Source: Candidatus Paralachnospira avium (GTDB taxonomy: Bacteria; Bacillota; Clostridia; Lachnospirales; Lachnospiraceae). From it: a stretch of DNA of 64,000 bases. Positions 1-9,249 of this stretch are shown here, in pieces. Each line of letters starts with the position of its first letter. The first letter of the stretch is position 1. A model generated the notes under the pieces. The model did no database searches. It saw only the letters and a list, made by a program, of their open reading frames with translations, and had not been told where the DNA came from. Both the position numbers and the translations under genes were made by a program. Location of the stretch: contig CAJFUL010000014.1 of the NCBI GenBank assembly GCA_904420245.1, forward strand, positions 1 through 64,000, read 5' to 3'.

Positions 1-136
1 AAAGCAGAGAAGACACCGGATTTTTAGCTGTAACGAGCGGAAGTGCCGCTCAATCATCCGCTATTGATGATTTTGCGACACTCCCTTACTTATGATAGAT
101 TCTGAATCAGGCGCGGAAGCTCCGCTTGCCATAGTC

Positions 137-1954
137 TTACTCTACCGTCACGGACTTTGCCAGATTTCTCGGTTTATCCACATTGAGCCCCTTCATATCA
201 GAAGTGTAGTAAGCTAAGAGCTGGAGGATCACCGCCACCGGGAATACGGTAAACTGGTCATAGGTCACCGGCACGGAGAAGTGGAGGTCGCAGACGTCCT
301 CCGGGACCTCAGCGCCGCATTTGGTGATCAGGATCACGAAAGCGCCTCTGGCCCGTACTTCCCGCACATTGGAAAGCGTCTTTCCATAAATATGGTCCTG
401 GGTAGCCACGGCGATCACGGGAGTATGCTCTTCGATGAGCGCGATGGTCCCGTGCTTCAGTTCTCCGGCGGCGTAAGCCTCCGCATGGATATAAGAGATT
501 TCCTTTAACTTCAGGGAGCCTTCCAAAGAAAAGGCATAGTCCAGGCCGCGGCCCACGAAAAAGGCGTCCTGAGCCTTGGCCAGCAGGGAAGCTGCCGTCT
601 TAATCTTGTCTTTTTTCGCCAATACCTTTTCCACGGCCGGAACAGAAGCGGAGAGCCTGGAGATAAACTGAGAGGCTTCCTCTCTGTCAAAATTGCCGCG
701 GACCATCGCCATCCGGCAGCCGATGAGATATAAGCTGGCCAGCTGCACCATATAGGCCTTGGTGCTGGCCACGGCGATCTCAGGGCCCGCATGGGTATAA
801 AACACATAGTCGCTTTCCCTGGCGATGGTAGATCCCTTTACGTTGACGATGGAGAGCACCTTCGCTCCGTATTTTCTGGAAAGCCGGAGAGCGGCAAGGG
901 TGTCGATGGTCTCTCCGGACTGGGAGATCACGATCACAAGGGTATGTTCGTCGATCAGCGGGCTCTCATACCGGTATTCAGACGCGATATTGACGGAGAC
1001 CGGTATCTTTAAAAGCGGTTCCATCAATGCTTTTCCCACCATTCCCGCGTACATGGCCGTCCCGCAGGCCACGATGGCGACTTTATCGCAGTTCCGAAAC
1101 AGATCGTCCGGAATCCCGTCCTCCTCAAAATCGGGAAGACCGTCCCGCAGGCGGGGCAGGATCGTATTGCGCAGAGCCTCCGGCTGCTCATGGATCTCCT
1201 TCAGCATATAATGGGGGAAACCATTTTTCTTGGCCGCCTCCACGTTCCAGCTGACCTCCAGCATCTCCGGTTCCCTGGGATTTCCCTCCAGGTCTTCCAC
1301 TGAAATCCCATCCTGGCGCAGCGTCACGATCTGATACTCGGGGATCACGAAATACCGGTTGGTATAGGGAATAATAGCCGTAACGTCCGAAGCCACAAAA
1401 GAGCTTCCGTCGATATGGGCGGCCACCATGGGACTCACATTCCGCACACAGAAGATCTGGTCCGGAATATCCTCAAACAGGATACAGAAGGCATAGGCGC
1501 CTGTCAGTTCCCGGATGGTCTTCCGGATGGCTTCCACGGGATCTCCGTGGTAGTAGTAGTCAAAAAGCTTTGCGGCCACTTCCGTATCTGTTTCCGAGAC
1601 CAGGGAATCCTGAAAGCCAAACCGCTCAATGAGATTGTGATAGTTTTCTATGATCCCATTGTGGATCAAAGTAACCTTCCCGGCCACATGGGGATGGGCG
1701 TTGACATCGTTGACTCCGCCGTGGGTCGCCCATCTGGTATGGCCGATCCCGCAGTGAGACTCCACATCCAGAGTCTGGCAGGTCTCCTTCAGAGTGGCCA
1801 CAGGGCCCGCCTTCTTGACCAGCAGACGGTCGCTGCTGCTGGAGAGCAGGGCAATTCCGGCGCTGTCATATCCGCGGTATTCCAGCTGCTCCAGTCCGTT
1901 CAGCAAAACCTTCAGGGCATCCATCTGCCCTGTATATCCGATAATTCCACACAT
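137..1954 (-). CDS. glmS: glutamine--fructose-6-phosphate aminotransferase (isomerizing)
   Basis: 605 aa; N-terminal MCGIIGYTG glutamine amidotransferase motif, two SIS domains, C-terminal DKPRNLAKSVTVE. Confidence 0.98.
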   Translation of the reverse strand: MCGIIGYTGQMDALKVLLNGLEQLEYRGYDSAGIALLSSSSDRLLVKKAGPVATLKETCQTLDVESHCGIGHTRWATHGGVNDVNAHPHVAGKVTLIHNGIIENYHNLIERFGFQDSLVSETDTEVAAKLFDYYYHGDPVEAIRKTIRELTGAYAFCILFEDIPDQIFCVRNVSPMVAAHIDGSSFVASDVTAIIPYTNRYFVIPEYQIVTLRQDGISVEDLEGNPREPEMLEVSWNVEAAKKNGFPHYMLKEIHEQPEALRNTILPRLRDGLPDFEEDGIPDDLFRNCDKVAIVACGTAMYAGMVGKALMEPLLKIPVSVNIASEYRYESPLIDEHTLVIVISQSGETIDTLAALRLSRKYGAKVLSIVNVKGSTIARESDYVFYTHAGPEIAVASTKAYMVQLASLYLIGCRMAMVRGNFDREEASQFISRLSASVPAVEKVLAKKDKIKTAASLLAKAQDAFFVGRGLDYAFSLEGSLKLKEISYIHAEAYAAGELKHGTIALIEEHTPVIAVATQDHIYGKTLSNVREVRARGAFVILITKCGAEVPEDVCDLHFSVPVTYDQFTVFPVAVILQLLAYYTSDMKGLNVDKPRNLAKSVTVE

Positions 1955-1971
1955 ATATATGATTCTCCTTT

Positions 1972-2160
1972 AATTCCATCTTATGTCCGGGCAGACAAAA
2001 AAAGCCTGCCTTCTGAAAGAAATCCTGACTGCACCGGATTTGTTTTGCCGTCTCCGGCATATTTGCCTGCGCATAACGTATTCAGGAAATACGGGAGAGT
2101 ACCCGCCGAATTTTCGATCATCTCTCCACCTCGTCACCCTCCATGAGGGACATGGCGCTT
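1972..2160 (-). ncRNA. glmS glucosamine-6-phosphate activated ribozyme
   Basis: Minus strand reads AGCGCC...GACGAGGTGGAGAGATGATCGAAAATTCGGCGGGTACTCTCCC...GGATTTCTTT...GATGGAATT, matching the recalled glmS ribozyme core; lies directly upstream of glmS. Predicted cleavage between 2159 and 2158. Confidence 0.93.
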
Positions 2161-2207
2161 TTCTATGCAGTTTTTTCCCTGCGGCCTCCTTTCCACAGCT
2201 CCTACTA

Positions 2208-2236
2208 ACTATACCATCATAAGGATTTTCAGTCAA
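2208..2236 (-). promoter_or_regulatory. promoter for glmS ribozyme/glmS
   Basis: TTGACT (2231-2236) - 17 nt - TATAGT (2208-2213) on minus strand. Confidence 0.75.
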
Positions 2237-2328
2237 TTTCTATTTGAGAATCCCGCCGCCATCCATGGTTTTTTTTGATTTCCTATGATATACTTTTATA
2301 AAGATCACCGGAGAAAGGAGAAACTGCA

Positions 2329-3288
2329 ATGAAATATATGGAAATAGGCACATCCGGCATAAAAACCTCCAACCTGGTCATGGGCTGTATGCGCCTGAAA
2401 GGAAAGACTGTCAAAGAAGCGGAGAAGATCATCCGCACAGCCATGGAAGAAGGGATCAACTATTTTGACCACGCCGACGTCTATGGGAGCAGCGGGCAGA
2501 GAGGAGAGTGTGAAGAGATCTTCGGAAAGGTCCTGGATCTGTCGGACGCCTCCGTCCGCGAGAAAATGATCGTCCAGAGCAAATGTGGGATCATCAAGGG
2601 CGGGACAGGAGCCTACGATTTTTCCAAGGCTCACATCCTGGAAGCCGTAGACGGCTCTCTCAAAAGACTCCATACCGACTACCTGGATTTTCTCCTTCTG
2701 CACCGGCCCGATACGCTGATGGAGCCCCAGGAGGTGGCCGCCGCCTTTGAAAAGCTGAGGGAAGAGGGGAAGGTCCGCCATTTCGGCGTATCCAACCACA
2801 GACCCATGCAGGTGGAGCTGCTCCAAAAATACATCCCCTTTAAGCTGCAGATCAACCAGCTCCAGCTCAGCATTTCCCATTGTCCCATGATCGACTCTGG
2901 CATTGCCGCCAATATGGACTCTTCCCAGGGCTATGACAAGGACGGCTCCGTACTGGAATATTCCAGGCTCCATGAAATGACGATCCAGGCCTGGTCGCCG
3001 TTCCAGGTGAGCGGACCCATCAGCTCGTCCTCCTCCAATACTTTCCTGGGTGACCGGGAGAACTACGGTCCCCTCAATGCCGTCATTGACCGGCTGGCCG
3101 AAAAATATCAGGTGACCAATACGGCCGTCGCCGTTGCATGGATCACCAGGCATCCGGCCAATATCCAGGTGATCTTAGGCTCCATGAATCCGGACAGGAT
3201 CCGGGATGCCGCCAAAGGCTCCGACCTGCCGCTCACCCGGGAAGAGTGGTATGAAATCTATCAGGCTTCCGGAAAGCTGCTTCCTTAA
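2329..3288 (+). CDS. aldo/keto reductase
   Basis: 319 aa; NYFDHADVYG, LLHRPD, GVSNH motifs. Confidence 0.93.
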   Translation: MKYMEIGTSGIKTSNLVMGCMRLKGKTVKEAEKIIRTAMEEGINYFDHADVYGSSGQRGECEEIFGKVLDLSDASVREKMIVQSKCGIIKGGTGAYDFSKAHILEAVDGSLKRLHTDYLDFLLLHRPDTLMEPQEVAAAFEKLREEGKVRHFGVSNHRPMQVELLQKYIPFKLQINQLQLSISHCPMIDSGIAANMDSSQGYDKDGSVLEYSRLHEMTIQAWSPFQVSGPISSSSSNTFLGDRENYGPLNAVIDRLAEKYQVTNTAVAVAWITRHPANIQVILGSMNPDRIRDAAKGSDLPLTREEWYEIYQASGKLLP

Positions 3289-4637
3289 GCTGCTTTCTGT
3301 CCGATCCGGTTCCACGGTCCTCTCCTGTAAAAAAAGATGGAAAGGACTGTGGAGACGGACCAGCCCACCGGCCAGGCCCACCAGATCCCTGCCGCGCCCA
3401 TGGCCCGGGAGAAGACCGCCGCCAAAAGGACCCGGAGGAACAGATCCGTAAAAGTCGCCGCCATAAAAGATTTCATGAGCTCTGCTCCCCTTAAGATCCC
3501 ATCGGCCACCAGTTTGGCCGATACCACAAAATAAAAGGGCGATAAGATCCGAAGGAAGAGCGTGCCGGTCTCAAGAGCCTGGACCGTAGGATCCTCCAAA
3601 AACAGGTACAGCAGGAAACGGCCTCCCAGAAAATACAGAAGGACCAAAGGGACGCAGAGGAACCAGACCAGCTTTATACCGGCCCGAAAGCCCTGTTTGA
3701 CCCGCTCCATCTTCCCGGCCCCCAGGTTTTGAGCGGTATAATTGGAGATCCCGTTTCCCAGAGTGGTGAAAGAGGTCACCACCAGATTATTCAGCTTTAC
3801 CGCCGCGGAATATCCGGCCATGACACCGGTCCCAAAGCTGTTGATGATGCTCTGGATCAGGATATTCCCCACAGAGATGAAGCTCTGCTGTAAGATACTG
3901 GGAATGGCCACCAGAGAAAAATTTTTAAAGACCGGCCAGGAAAACAGCTGGGTTTTCCCCTGATGCCGGATCTTCTTCAGCCTCCGGAACACCACCAGGA
4001 CGGCCAGCACGCAGCTGACTCCCTGGCAGAGGAAAGTCGCCCAGGCTACGCCGGCCACTCCCATATGGAAGGAAGTCACGAACCAGATATCCATTCCGAT
4101 GTTGGAGAGAGAGGAGACCGCCAGAAAGAAGAAGGGCGTCCTGGAATCTCCCAGAGCCGAAAAGATCCCCGTGGCTATATTATAAAAGAACATGAACGGA
4201 AGCCCCCAGATATAAATATCCAGATAGAGCTGGGAATCCGCCAGGATCTCCGGCGGCGTATGGATGGCCTCCAGCAGGATGCGGCTTCCCAGGATCCCTG
4301 CCGTCATCAGCACGGAGCAGAGCACGGCGCTGGAGATCATGGCCGTATGTACGGCCGTCTTCATCCTGCAATAATCCTTGGCTCCGAAAAGCTGGGAGAC
4401 GATGACGGAACAGCCGATGTTGCAGCCAAAGGCGAAGGCGATGAAGATCAAAGTGATCTCATAACTGTTCCCCACGGCGGCCAGCGCATTTTCTCCCACG
4501 AACTTTCCGGCCACCAGACTGTCCGCAATGTTATAGAGCTGTTGGAAGACAATGCTCCCAAACAGCGGAAGGCAGAATTTCCATAAAACAGTTCCCGGTT
4601 TTCCCACCGTCAGATCCCGGTTCATACTCACATCCAC
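3285..4637 (-). CDS. MATE family efflux transporter
   Basis: 450 aa, 12-TM MATE pattern (LPLFGSIVFQQLYNIADSLVAGKFVG). Confidence 0.93.
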   Translation of the reverse strand: MDVSMNRDLTVGKPGTVLWKFCLPLFGSIVFQQLYNIADSLVAGKFVGENALAAVGNSYEITLIFIAFAFGCNIGCSVIVSQLFGAKDYCRMKTAVHTAMISSAVLCSVLMTAGILGSRILLEAIHTPPEILADSQLYLDIYIWGLPFMFFYNIATGIFSALGDSRTPFFFLAVSSLSNIGMDIWFVTSFHMGVAGVAWATFLCQGVSCVLAVLVVFRRLKKIRHQGKTQLFSWPVFKNFSLVAIPSILQQSFISVGNILIQSIINSFGTGVMAGYSAAVKLNNLVVTSFTTLGNGISNYTAQNLGAGKMERVKQGFRAGIKLVWFLCVPLVLLYFLGGRFLLYLFLEDPTVQALETGTLFLRILSPFYFVVSAKLVADGILRGAELMKSFMAATFTDLFLRVLLAAVFSRAMGAAGIWWAWPVGWSVSTVLSIFFYRRGPWNRIGQKAA

Positions 4638-4725
4638 TCCTTTAAGAAATCTCTTGTATTTTTATCCTCCAGGTATTATACTTGCATTGAAATGATAAGT
4701 AAACAATATATTTCAGATGACAGGT

Positions 4726-4740
4726 ATATCAATTTGATAT
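4726..4740. promoter_or_regulatory. LysR operator-like inverted repeat ATATCA-ATT-TGATAT
   Basis: Near-perfect palindrome in the divergent MATE/LysR intergenic region. Confidence 0.4.
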
Positions 4741-4755
4741 TACGAGGATATTTCT

Positions 4756-5667
4756 ATGCAAGGCGTTCCCTATGACTATTACCGGATCTTCTATTATGTA
4801 GCCAAATACAAGAGCTTCACCAGGGCCGCGGATATTCTGCTGAACAGCCAGCCCAATATAACCCGTTCCATGAATAATCTGGAGCAGGAGCTGGGCTGCC
4901 GCCTGTTTCTCCGTTCCAACCGGGGGATCACCCTGACGCCGGAAGGAGAAAAGCTCTACAGTCATATCCAGATCGCCTGGGAACAGATCCTGGCGGGGGA
5001 GTATGAGCTGTCCCGGGTCCGGAAACTGGAAAGCGGCTATGTGTCCATCGGAGCCAGCGAGATCGCGCTCCATCAGCTGCTCCTTCCGGTCCTGCGGCGT
5101 TTCCGCCTCACTTATCCGGGCCTCCATATCCAGATCACCAACCATTCCACGCCCCAGGCCGTCGCGGCCGTGAAAAACGGGCAAGTGGAACTGGCTGTGA
5201 TCTCCACAGCCGAGACGGCGGTCCGGCCCCTGAGCCTGACCCGCCTTTCCGCTTTCCGGGATATCCTGATCGGAGGGCCCAGCTACCGGGAGCTCGCCGG
5301 AAGGAGACTTTCCATCCGGGAGCTTTCCGGATACCCGCTGGTCAGCCTGGGCAGGAATACAGCTACCTATGAATTTTACAACCGGCTGTTCGCGGAGCAT
5401 GAGACGATCCTGGAACCGGCAGTGGAAGCCGCCACCACCGATCAGATCCTGCCCATGGTGAAATACGACCTGGGTCTCGGATTCCTGCCGGAAAGCTTCG
5501 CCCTGGGAGCCTTGGAACGGAAAGAAGTTCTGGCCCTCCGGCTGGCAGAGGAGATTCCCTGCCGGTATATTTGCCTGATAAAGGATAAGAAACGGCCCAT
5601 GAGCATAGCGGCCAAGGAGCTGGAAGCCTTTATACTGGAAGCTGCCTCGGAAAAGAAAAACTCATAA
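4756..5667 (+). CDS. LysR family transcriptional regulator
   Basis: 303 aa; N-terminal HTH (YFYVAKYKSFTRAADILLNSQPNITRSMNNLEQELGCRLF). Confidence 0.94.
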   Translation: MQGVPYDYYRIFYYVAKYKSFTRAADILLNSQPNITRSMNNLEQELGCRLFLRSNRGITLTPEGEKLYSHIQIAWEQILAGEYELSRVRKLESGYVSIGASEIALHQLLLPVLRRFRLTYPGLHIQITNHSTPQAVAAVKNGQVELAVISTAETAVRPLSLTRLSAFRDILIGGPSYRELAGRRLSIRELSGYPLVSLGRNTATYEFYNRLFAEHETILEPAVEAATTDQILPMVKYDLGLGFLPESFALGALERKEVLALRLAEEIPCRYICLIKDKKRPMSIAAKELEAFILEAASEKKNS

Positions 5668-5743
5668 CTATTCGTTAAAGTTGTCTTTAGCGAATAAATT
5701 GATCTAGTCCCATATACTCTTACACAAGAAAGGAAATCCTTTT

Positions 5744-6466
5744 ATGAATCTTCAAAAACTGCTGAGCTACACCAGGAGGGCCGTCGACGACTACCATATG
5801 ATCGCTCCCGGCGACAAGATCGCCGTGGGGATCTCCGGCGGCAAGGACAGCCTGGCCCTGCTGTATGCCCTTCATGGCCTGAAGCGCTTTTATCCGAATC
5901 CTTTTACCATAGAGGCCATCAGCGTCGCGGTCTTTAAAGAAATAGATTTAAACCCTGTATCCAGGCTCTGCCGGGAGCTGGACGTCCCGTATACCATCGT
6001 AGAGACAGAGATCGGGGACATCGTATTCAAAGAACGGAAGGAAGAAAATCCCTGCTCCCTCTGCGCGAAAATGCGCAAAGGCGCTTTCAATCAGAAGGCC
6101 AAGGAACTGGGCTGCAATAAGGTGGCTTACGCCCATCACAAGGACGATATCGTGGAGACCATGCTGATGTCCCTGATCTATGAGGGACGGTTCCATTCCT
6201 TCTCTCCCTATACGTATCTGGACCGGATGGACTTGACGGTCATCCGCCCTCTCCTGTACGTGCCGGAAGCGGACATCGTAGGGTTCAAAAATCAATACCA
6301 GCTTCCCGTATGCAAGAATCCCTGTCCCGCCGACGGCCATACCAGGCGGGAATATGTCAAAGAACTGGTCCGGAAACTGAATATGGAAAATCCGGGGGCC
6401 AAAGAACGGATGTTTACGGCCGTGATCCAGGGAAAGCTCCCCGGCTGGCCGGAAAAGACGGCCTGA
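5744..6466 (+). CDS. TtcA-family tRNA 2-thiocytidine biosynthesis / PP-loop ATPase
   Basis: 240 aa; SGGKDS PP-loop, CSLCAKMRKG, AHHKDD. Confidence 0.88.
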   Translation: MNLQKLLSYTRRAVDDYHMIAPGDKIAVGISGGKDSLALLYALHGLKRFYPNPFTIEAISVAVFKEIDLNPVSRLCRELDVPYTIVETEIGDIVFKERKEENPCSLCAKMRKGAFNQKAKELGCNKVAYAHHKDDIVETMLMSLIYEGRFHSFSPYTYLDRMDLTVIRPLLYVPEADIVGFKNQYQLPVCKNPCPADGHTRREYVKELVRKLNMENPGAKERMFTAVIQGKLPGWPEKTA

Positions 6467-6488
6467 ACCTGCAAAGGAGGCGCATCAT

Positions 6489-7565
6489 ATGGAAACAAGA
6501 CCTTATTACCAGCAGGCAGATATACAGAACACGAAGAAGCTCCGGGAGATGCTCTCCGCCCTCCCCTCTTTCTGCGGGACCTTTTTCCGGGGCATCGAAC
6601 AGGAAACCTCCTCCAGGACCAGGATCGCCTACGCCTATGACCTGAAAGTGTTTTTTGAATTCCTCATAAAGGAAAATCCGGTCTACCGGGAAAAGACCGT
6701 ACAGGACATCACCCTGCGGGATCTGGACCAGATCAAAGCTCTGGATCTGGAAGAATATATGGAATATCTGAAATACTACTCCAGCGGGGAACAGGCGGAA
6801 CACATCAACAAAGAACGGGGGATCTCCAGAAAGATCTCCACTTTAAAGACTTTTTACAACTATTTTTATAAGAAAGAAATGCTGCAGAACAATCCGGCCG
6901 CCCTGGTCTCTCTTCCCAAGCTCCACTCCAAGGCCATCATCCGGCTGGATATCGACGAAGTGGCCAGGCTTTTGGATCAGGTGGAAAATGGAGACGGACT
7001 GACAGAGCGCCAGAAAGCTTTTCACAAAAAGACCCGGGTAAGGGATCTGGCTCTGATGACGCTGCTGCTGGGAACCGGGATCCGGGTATCGGAATGTGTC
7101 GGGCTGGATATCCCGGATGTGGACTTCCGCAACGACGGGATCCGCATCCACCGGAAAGGCGGCAAAGAAGTCGTCGTATATTTCGGTGAAGAAGTCCGGG
7201 AAGCGCTCCTGGATTATATGGAAGAACGAAGCCGGATCATCCCGGTATCGGGCCATGAACAGGCCCTCTTCCTCTCTCTCCAGTCCAAACGCATATCCGT
7301 AAAGAGCGTGGAGAACCTGGTCAAAAAGTACGCGAAACTGGTGACTCCCTTAAAGAAGATCACTCCTCACAAGCTGCGGAGCACATACGGAACCTCCCTG
7401 TACCAGGAAACCGGCGACATCTATCTGGTGGCGGATGTACTGGGACACTCCGACGTCAACACCACCAGGAAACACTACGCGGCCCTGGATGACCAGAGGC
7501 GCCGCAGCGCCCGGAACGCAGTCCGGCTGAGAGAAAAACCGGAAAAGGATGGCCCTTCCGTCTGA
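6489..7565 (+). CDS. tyrosine recombinase, XerC/XerD/XerS-like
   Basis: 358 aa; GTGIRVSE, RKGGK, HKLRSTYGT, LGHSDVNTTRKHYAAL catalytic boxes. Confidence 0.88.
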   Translation: METRPYYQQADIQNTKKLREMLSALPSFCGTFFRGIEQETSSRTRIAYAYDLKVFFEFLIKENPVYREKTVQDITLRDLDQIKALDLEEYMEYLKYYSSGEQAEHINKERGISRKISTLKTFYNYFYKKEMLQNNPAALVSLPKLHSKAIIRLDIDEVARLLDQVENGDGLTERQKAFHKKTRVRDLALMTLLLGTGIRVSECVGLDIPDVDFRNDGIRIHRKGGKEVVVYFGEEVREALLDYMEERSRIIPVSGHEQALFLSLQSKRISVKSVENLVKKYAKLVTPLKKITPHKLRSTYGTSLYQETGDIYLVADVLGHSDVNTTRKHYAALDDQRRRSARNAVRLREKPEKDGPSV

Positions 7566-7582
7566 CGGCAGGGCCTTATTCC

Positions 7583-7912
7583 TTATTTATATTCATCGGA
7601 GTAATAGACTACGGTCAGATAACTGCCCGCTTGGATCTCATCGCTCTTCAGCCGGTTGATGGACTTCAATTCCTTCACATAATCCCTGACAGAGGCTGAG
7701 TCGGGACAATACTCTTCCGCGATCTCCCAGAGACTGTCCCCCTGTCCGATCTGGACAGAAGTATAATATTTATAAGCCGGCAGCGTCTCTCTCCTGTCCT
7801 TTGCGCTGACCAGGACACAGAAAAAGATCATGGAAGCGGCCAGGACTACGGCAATGGCAGCCAAAAACTTAACAGATACACGGGAAACTCTTTTTCTCCT
7901 CACGGCAAACAC
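7583..7912 (-). CDS. YneA-like LysM cell-division suppressor candidate; GTG start preferred
   Basis: Single TM plus LysM (IGQGDSLWEIAEEYC); divergent from lexA; AAGGAGAG RBS precedes GTG at 7912. The listed ORF start at 7996 would put the -35 and SOS boxes inside the gene. Confidence 0.8.
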   Translation of the reverse strand: MFAVRRKRVSRVSVKFLAAIAVVLAASMIFFCVLVSAKDRRETLPAYKYYTSVQIGQGDSLWEIAEEYCPDSASVRDYVKELKSINRLKSDEIQAGSYLTVVYYSDEYK

Positions 7913-7926
7913 CCTCTCTCCTTCTG

Positions 7927-7954
7927 CGAACCTCTGTTCACGAACGCTTGTTCT
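7927..7954. promoter_or_regulatory. two abutting SOS (LexA) box-like sites CGAACCTCTGTTCA and CGAACGCTTGTTCT
   Basis: Both have GAAC-N4-GTTC half sites; the second closely fits the recalled Gram-positive consensus CGAACRNRYGTTYG. Confidence 0.8.
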
Positions 7955-7967
7955 TTTCTGTATCATA

Positions 7968-7996
7968 AGAATACCGCAAGAACATGTGTTTGTCAA
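7968..7996 (-). promoter_or_regulatory. promoter of yneA-like gene overlapped by SOS-like box AGAACATGTGTTTG (7979-7992)
   Basis: TTGACA (7991-7996) - 17 nt - TATTCT (7968-7973) on minus strand. Confidence 0.7.
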
Positions 7997-8015
7997 TGAC
8001 TTTCCCCATTTTTTT

Positions 8016-8029
8016 CAAACAAACGTTTG
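8016..8029. promoter_or_regulatory. SOS-like box CAAACAAACGTTTG
   Basis: One mismatch to CGAACRNRYGTTYG; upstream of lexA. Confidence 0.6.
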
Positions 8030-8049
8030 GATTTCGCTTGCATAATAAT

Positions 8050-8063
8050 CGAACATATGTTAG
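8050..8063. promoter_or_regulatory. SOS box CGAACATATGTTAG upstream of lexA
   Basis: One mismatch to CGAACRNRYGTTYG; 34 nt before the lexA start. Confidence 0.85.
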
Positions 8064-8097
8064 TATGGAACCAGAAGCAATAAAGGAGGAACCCCGG

Positions 8098-8709
8098 ATG
8101 GCAGGCAAGATCAGCCCCAAGCAGATGGAGATTTTAGAATATATCAAGGAAGTGACTTTGAAGAGGACTTATCCTCCTACAGTCCGGGAGATCGGCGAGG
8201 CAGTCCATTTGAAATCCACTTCTTCGGTCCACTCCCACCTGGAGACCTTGGAGAAAAACGGATACATCCGGAGAGATCCGACGAAGCCCAGAGCCATTGA
8301 GATCGTAGACGATGCCTTCGCTCTGACCAGGCGCGAGATGGTCCAGGTCCCGGTCATCGGAACGGTTGCTGCCGGACTTCCGATCCTGGCCTCTGAGAAT
8401 ATCGAGGGATATTTTCCCTTTCCCGCGGAGATGCTGCCCAACGCCGATACTTATATGCTCCATGTGAAGGGAGACAGCATGGTGAATGCCGGGATCTTTG
8501 ACGGAGACCAGGTGCTCTGCACGGCCGCTTCCACTGCGGATAACGGAGAGATCGTGGTGGCCCTGCTGGATGATTCGGCTACTGTGAAGCGTTTCTATAA
8601 GGAAGACGGCCATTTCCGCCTCCAGCCGGAAAATGACTACATGGATCCCATCATCGTGGACGACGTTCAGGTGATCGGCAAGGTGATCGGCCTGTTCCGC
8701 ATGATGTGA
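8098..8709 (+). CDS. lexA: transcriptional repressor LexA
   Basis: MAGKISPKQMEILEYIKE; PTVREIGEAVHLKSTSSVHSHL HTH; S24 peptidase KGDSMVNAGI; AAGGAGG RBS before 8098. Confidence 0.97.
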   Translation: MAGKISPKQMEILEYIKEVTLKRTYPPTVREIGEAVHLKSTSSVHSHLETLEKNGYIRRDPTKPRAIEIVDDAFALTRREMVQVPVIGTVAAGLPILASENIEGYFPFPAEMLPNADTYMLHVKGDSMVNAGIFDGDQVLCTAASTADNGEIVVALLDDSATVKRFYKEDGHFRLQPENDYMDPIIVDDVQVIGKVIGLFRMM

Positions 8710-8734
8710 CCTTGCAGAAAACTCTGTGAAATAC

Positions 8735-8782
8735 AAAAGACAGAAGATACCGTATCCATACGGCTGCTTCTGTCTTTTTATT
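8735..8782. terminator. rho-independent terminator, lexA (possibly bidirectional)
   Basis: GACAGAAG...CCGTAT..ATACGG...CTTCTGTC followed by TTTTTATTTTTCTTTT. Confidence 0.85.
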
Positions 8783-8820
8783 TTTCTTTTATGAGAACAC
8801 ATCGGTAAATACTCTGTGGG

Positions 8821-8885
8821 AGCAGGCCGGATCCCGCGCGTCAGGGTTCAGCGACTCCCGCGTTCTCTTTGCTCCATTTATATGG
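8821..8885. repeat. intergenic repeat family, divergent copy
   Basis: GGATCCCGC...GCGACTCCCGCGTTCTCTTTGCTCC...TATGG resembles copies at 17602, 29533 and 61531. Confidence 0.35.
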
Positions 8886-8892
8886 AAGCAGC

Positions 8893-9249
8893 TTATGCCT
8901 CCAGTTCCTGGACAGACAGGAAGGTCCCGTCCCTCCAGATCCTCTCCAGATCATAGAACCGTCTGTCATCCTTGGAAAATACATGGACGACGATATCCTT
9001 GTAATCCAGCAGCACCCATCTGGCTGCCTCATATCCTTCCCGCTGGGTACAGTGGTATCCGGCCTTCGCCATCTCCTCTTCCACATTGTCCACCATAGCC
9101 TGTACCTGGCTGCTGTTTTCCCCGTTGGCGATGATAAAGTAATCGGCCAGACAGGATACTTTGGATATATCAATGACCGTCACTTCCTGCCCCTTTTTAT
9201 CTTCCAGGGCTCTGCAGGCAATGGCTGCCATTTCCTTCTGCTGGTTCAT
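8893..9249 (-). CDS. rsfS: ribosome silencing factor RsfS
   Basis: 118 aa; DISKVSCLADYFIIANGENSSQVQAMVDNVEEEM. Confidence 0.95.
   Translation of the reverse strand: MNQQKEMAAIACRALEDKKGQEVTVIDISKVSCLADYFIIANGENSSQVQAMVDNVEEEMAKAGYHCTQREGYEAARWVLLDYKDIVVHVFSKDDRRFYDLERIWRDGTFLSVQELEA

Noticed and set aside
1970-2236. 88-aa minus-strand ORF upstream of glmS
   Set aside because: Lies over the glmS ribozyme, which is noncoding.
6489-7565. Tyrosine recombinase as evidence of a prophage or integrative element
   Set aside because: No phage, conjugation or cargo genes and no att repeats seen nearby; better explained as a housekeeping Xer-type recombinase.
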